The notes under the pieces are model-generated. The model did no database searches. It had not been told where the DNA came from and worked only from the letters and a program-made list of their open reading frames with translations. Positions 62,313 through 64,000 of a DNA stretch of 64,000 bases are shown piece by piece. The translations under genes and the position numbers were made by a program. Within the stretch, counting starts at the first letter, position 1; the number at the start of each line of letters is the position of its first letter. The DNA is taken from assembly GCF_003609575.1 (NCBI RefSeq), contig NZ_MBTA01000030.1, positions 1-64,000 of the forward strand, in the 5' to 3' direction. Origin of the DNA: Pelobium manganitolerans. Lineage in GTDB: Bacteria; Bacteroidota; Bacteroidia; Sphingobacteriales; Sphingobacteriaceae.

Positions 62313-64000
62313 CTAGTTGCCCATCACACCGCCGCCTTGTGCGCCGCCGTTGTTTTCTCCCTGCTTTAAATCATCGTTACTTACCCCGCGTTTCGGCTTA
62401 TTGCTCACTTTTAACGAGCCAAACCGCCAGCTAAAGTTTACGCCCACCGAGCGGAAAGGGATAGAAAAGTTGCTGCGTTGGGTAAAATCGGCGCTTTTGA
62501 TTTCAGATTCGAAGTTTTTACGGTCGTTAAACGGATCAATAACGTTTATGCCAATACTACCTTTTTTATCAAACAGTTCTTTCTTTAAACCAATGTTCCA
62601 CATGCTAAAGGAAGGGTTTTTACCCTGAAAGCTTCTACGGGGCGAGCTGGTAATCAAAAACGTTTCTACCGTAAAACCTTGTGGCAACAAATAAGTAGCA
62701 CTTGCAAAAGCGTTGTACATCAAATAAGTTTTATCGTTGTTTGCGCCGCTTGCGCCCGCGCTTTGGCTGTTTAGCTGAATATCGTACGAGTTTACGTTTA
62801 AATTGGCACGTAGGGTAAGCGGCTTAATAGGATTTACCGAACCAAAGAAGTTAAATCCGTACGAGTTATTGGAGCCCACGTTAGTATAGGTTGTTAACGA
62901 GCCTGTTTTGCCGTTATCTAAAGTATAATTACTCACCACGCTTTCAATGATGTCGCTGGTCCGGCGGTAGTAAACAGAAGCATTAATTACCGTGGTTTTG
63001 ATAAAGGTAGAGTAGTTGAGCTCAAAATTATCCGAAATCTCTGGGGATAGTTTAGGGTTACCTTCGCTTGCATTTAATGGATCCGAGCTATCCCGAAAAG
63101 GATTTAAGTAAAATAAACTAGGGCGCTGTATACGCTGGTTGTAACTTAGCTTAACCGTTTGGAAGTTTTTAAAACTGCGCGATAGCACCACACTTGGCGT
63201 AATGTTATGGTAACTGTTGTCGATATTGTTTTTTGCGCTTCCGTTGTTTGCGTTGCCGTCTATCACGGTCGACTCGACTCTGGCGCCTGCTTTAACCCCA
63301 TATTTTTTGGCTAAAGTAAAACCGAAAGTAGAGTAGGCTGCATAAACGTTTTGATTGTAGTTGTACAGATAATTTCTGTCGGGATTGCTCACCGTGGAGT
63401 TATTGTAAGGGTAAAACACTTCTACTTCAGAGTCGTTGCTGATATCGCGCAGAATAGTTTTTGCACCAATTTCCCATACCACTTTCTTGAAAGGGTGCAC
63501 GTAATCTATCTGGAAAGTTTTTTCTTTATTTATTGCATCGCTGTTGCCCAGTTCTGATGAATCTTGGATGCTACTGCCGGTAGGAAACAAAAAATCCGAG
63601 CGATAGTCGTTATCCAAGTTGCTGCGCGTAAATTGGAAAGCAAACGAAATTTCCTGACCTTCTTTTTTAAATTTATGGGTATAGTCGTTATTCCAATCGT
63701 AGCCAATCACGCGCGTTTTAGTGTCGCTTTTGCGGTTAAACTCGTTGTAAATATTGCCAAACTGGTTTTGGTTAAGGTTGTTGCCATCAACAGAAAACTG
63801 AAACCAGTTTAGCTTTAAGCTGGTGCTGATGGAGTTGTAGTTGTTGATATCATAATCTGCACCTACAGAGCCGTTGCTGGATAAACGCTCGGTTGTGCTT
63901 TCGCCGCTCTGCTTTAAAACAACCGATTGGTCATTGCTGGTTTTGTTAAAACTTAGTTTTGAGGTTTGTGGCCAAGAATAGTAGCCGCCCGCATTTCCGG
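62313..64000 (-). CDS. Outer-membrane beta-barrel protein (OMP_b-brl_3/TonB receptor-like), partial
   Basis: The 3' part (at least 562 residues) of a large outer-membrane receptor. The frame is open to the right edge, so the start is beyond the window; a GTG at 63710 is not the real start. Many Tyr/Asn-rich barrel strands are visible, with AGARVESTVIDG, NQRIQRPSLFYLNPFRDSSDPLNASEGNP and ISDNFELNYSTFI, typical of the OMP_b-brl_3 C-terminal barrel. It ends in a Gly/Gln-rich tail. It probably imports a nutrient or secreted product with TonB energy. The stop touches the IS remnant. Confidence 0.88.
   Translation of the reverse strand, partial: GNAGGYYSWPQTSKLSFNKTSNDQSVVLKQSGESTTERLSSNGSVGADYDINNYNSISTSLKLNWFQFSVDGNNLNQNQFGNIYNEFNRKSDTKTRVIGYDWNNDYTHKFKKEGQEISFAFQFTRSNLDNDYRSDFLFPTGSSIQDSSELGNSDAINKEKTFQIDYVHPFKKVVWEIGAKTILRDISNDSEVEVFYPYNNSTVSNPDRNYLYNYNQNVYAAYSTFGFTLAKKYGVKAGARVESTVIDGNANNGSAKNNIDNSYHNITPSVVLSRSFKNFQTVKLSYNQRIQRPSLFYLNPFRDSSDPLNASEGNPKLSPEISDNFELNYSTFIKTTVINASVYYRRTSDIIESVVSNYTLDNGKTGSLTTYTNVGSNNSYGFNFFGSVNPIKPLTLRANLNVNSYDIQLNSQSAGASGANNDKTYLMYNAFASATYLLPQGFTVETFLITSSPRRSFQGKNPSFSMWNIGLKKELFDKKGSIGINVIDPFNDRKNFESEIKSADFTQRSNFSIPFRSVGVNFSWRFGSLKVSNKPKRGVSNDDLKQGENNGGAQGGGVMGN

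Overview
The window is a stretch of a Bacteroidota chromosome, most likely from the Sphingobacteriaceae (Pedobacter-like). The evidence is a PorP/SprF type IX secretion protein, an IPExxxVDY-family protein, SusC-like ETVVVGYG modules, a DUF4292 lipoprotein, an OMP_b-brl_3 receptor, TAnnTTTG promoters and gene starts that mostly lack Shine-Dalgarno sequences.

Left chromosomal part (1-42817). In order it holds: a von Willebrand A surface protein divergent from an ECF-type sigma factor and its multidomain anti-sigma partner; an M1 peptidase and PorP/SprF; clpS, rnc, fabF and acpP on the minus strand; pyk with a clear promoter and terminator; a dienoyl-CoA reductase-like SDR, an HD hydrolase and ruvC; a membrane flippase-like protein with a glycosyltransferase; a SpoIIE-type phosphatase; the four-gene ligase-associated DNA repair set (exonuclease, ATP-dependent ligase, DEXH helicase, PdeM); then, on the minus strand, a photolyase, an epimerase, a CBS protein, a lipoprotein, comF and rlmN. 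A long plus-strand gene train (30223-38454) follows: amidohydrolase, nitronate monooxygenase-like, acylphosphatase, flippase, dut, TPR, DUF4292, EnvC-like. The part ends with a porin-like protein, a CsbD-like protein, an S41 protease, era, and the genes for initiator tRNA-Met and tRNA-Glu.

Mobile island (42801-61713, about 18.9 kb). It is integrated in the 3' end of the tRNA-Glu gene. A 17-bp direct repeat (16/17 identical) bounds it, and a 20-bp arm-like motif occurs near both ends (19/20 identical). It carries an IntDOT-like tyrosine recombinase, a broken RhuM gene and a decayed second copy of its own left end. It also has a mobilisation module (excisionase-like HTH, winged-helix protein, MobC, relaxase, membrane protein) and a GIY-YIG protein. 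It is best read as an integrative mobilisable element whose cargo is a defence locus.

The cargo (45321-56582) is a type I restriction-modification locus: half-HsdS, HsdM, full HsdS and HsdR plus a YgjP-like metallopeptidase. Between hsdS and hsdR sits a tightly packed train of likely effectors: a small protein fused to an HsdS tail, DUF1883-TIR, a PIN-like protein with a SEC-C zinc motif, DUF3800, and a possible BECR-fold toxin. The 3' tail of hsdS recurs twice downstream, at the end of the first cargo gene and just after the TIR gene. All seven differences between the first and third copies are synonymous. I think this tail-repeat arrangement is the most notable signal in the window. It suggests stepwise gene capture through hsdS 3' ends, or docking of effectors on the methyltransferase complex.

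Right flank (61714-64000). It holds the displaced tRNA terminator, a decayed ISAon1-type transposase N-terminal gene, and the 3' part of an outer-membrane beta-barrel gene that runs off the window. Family assignments are from reading motifs, not from database searches.
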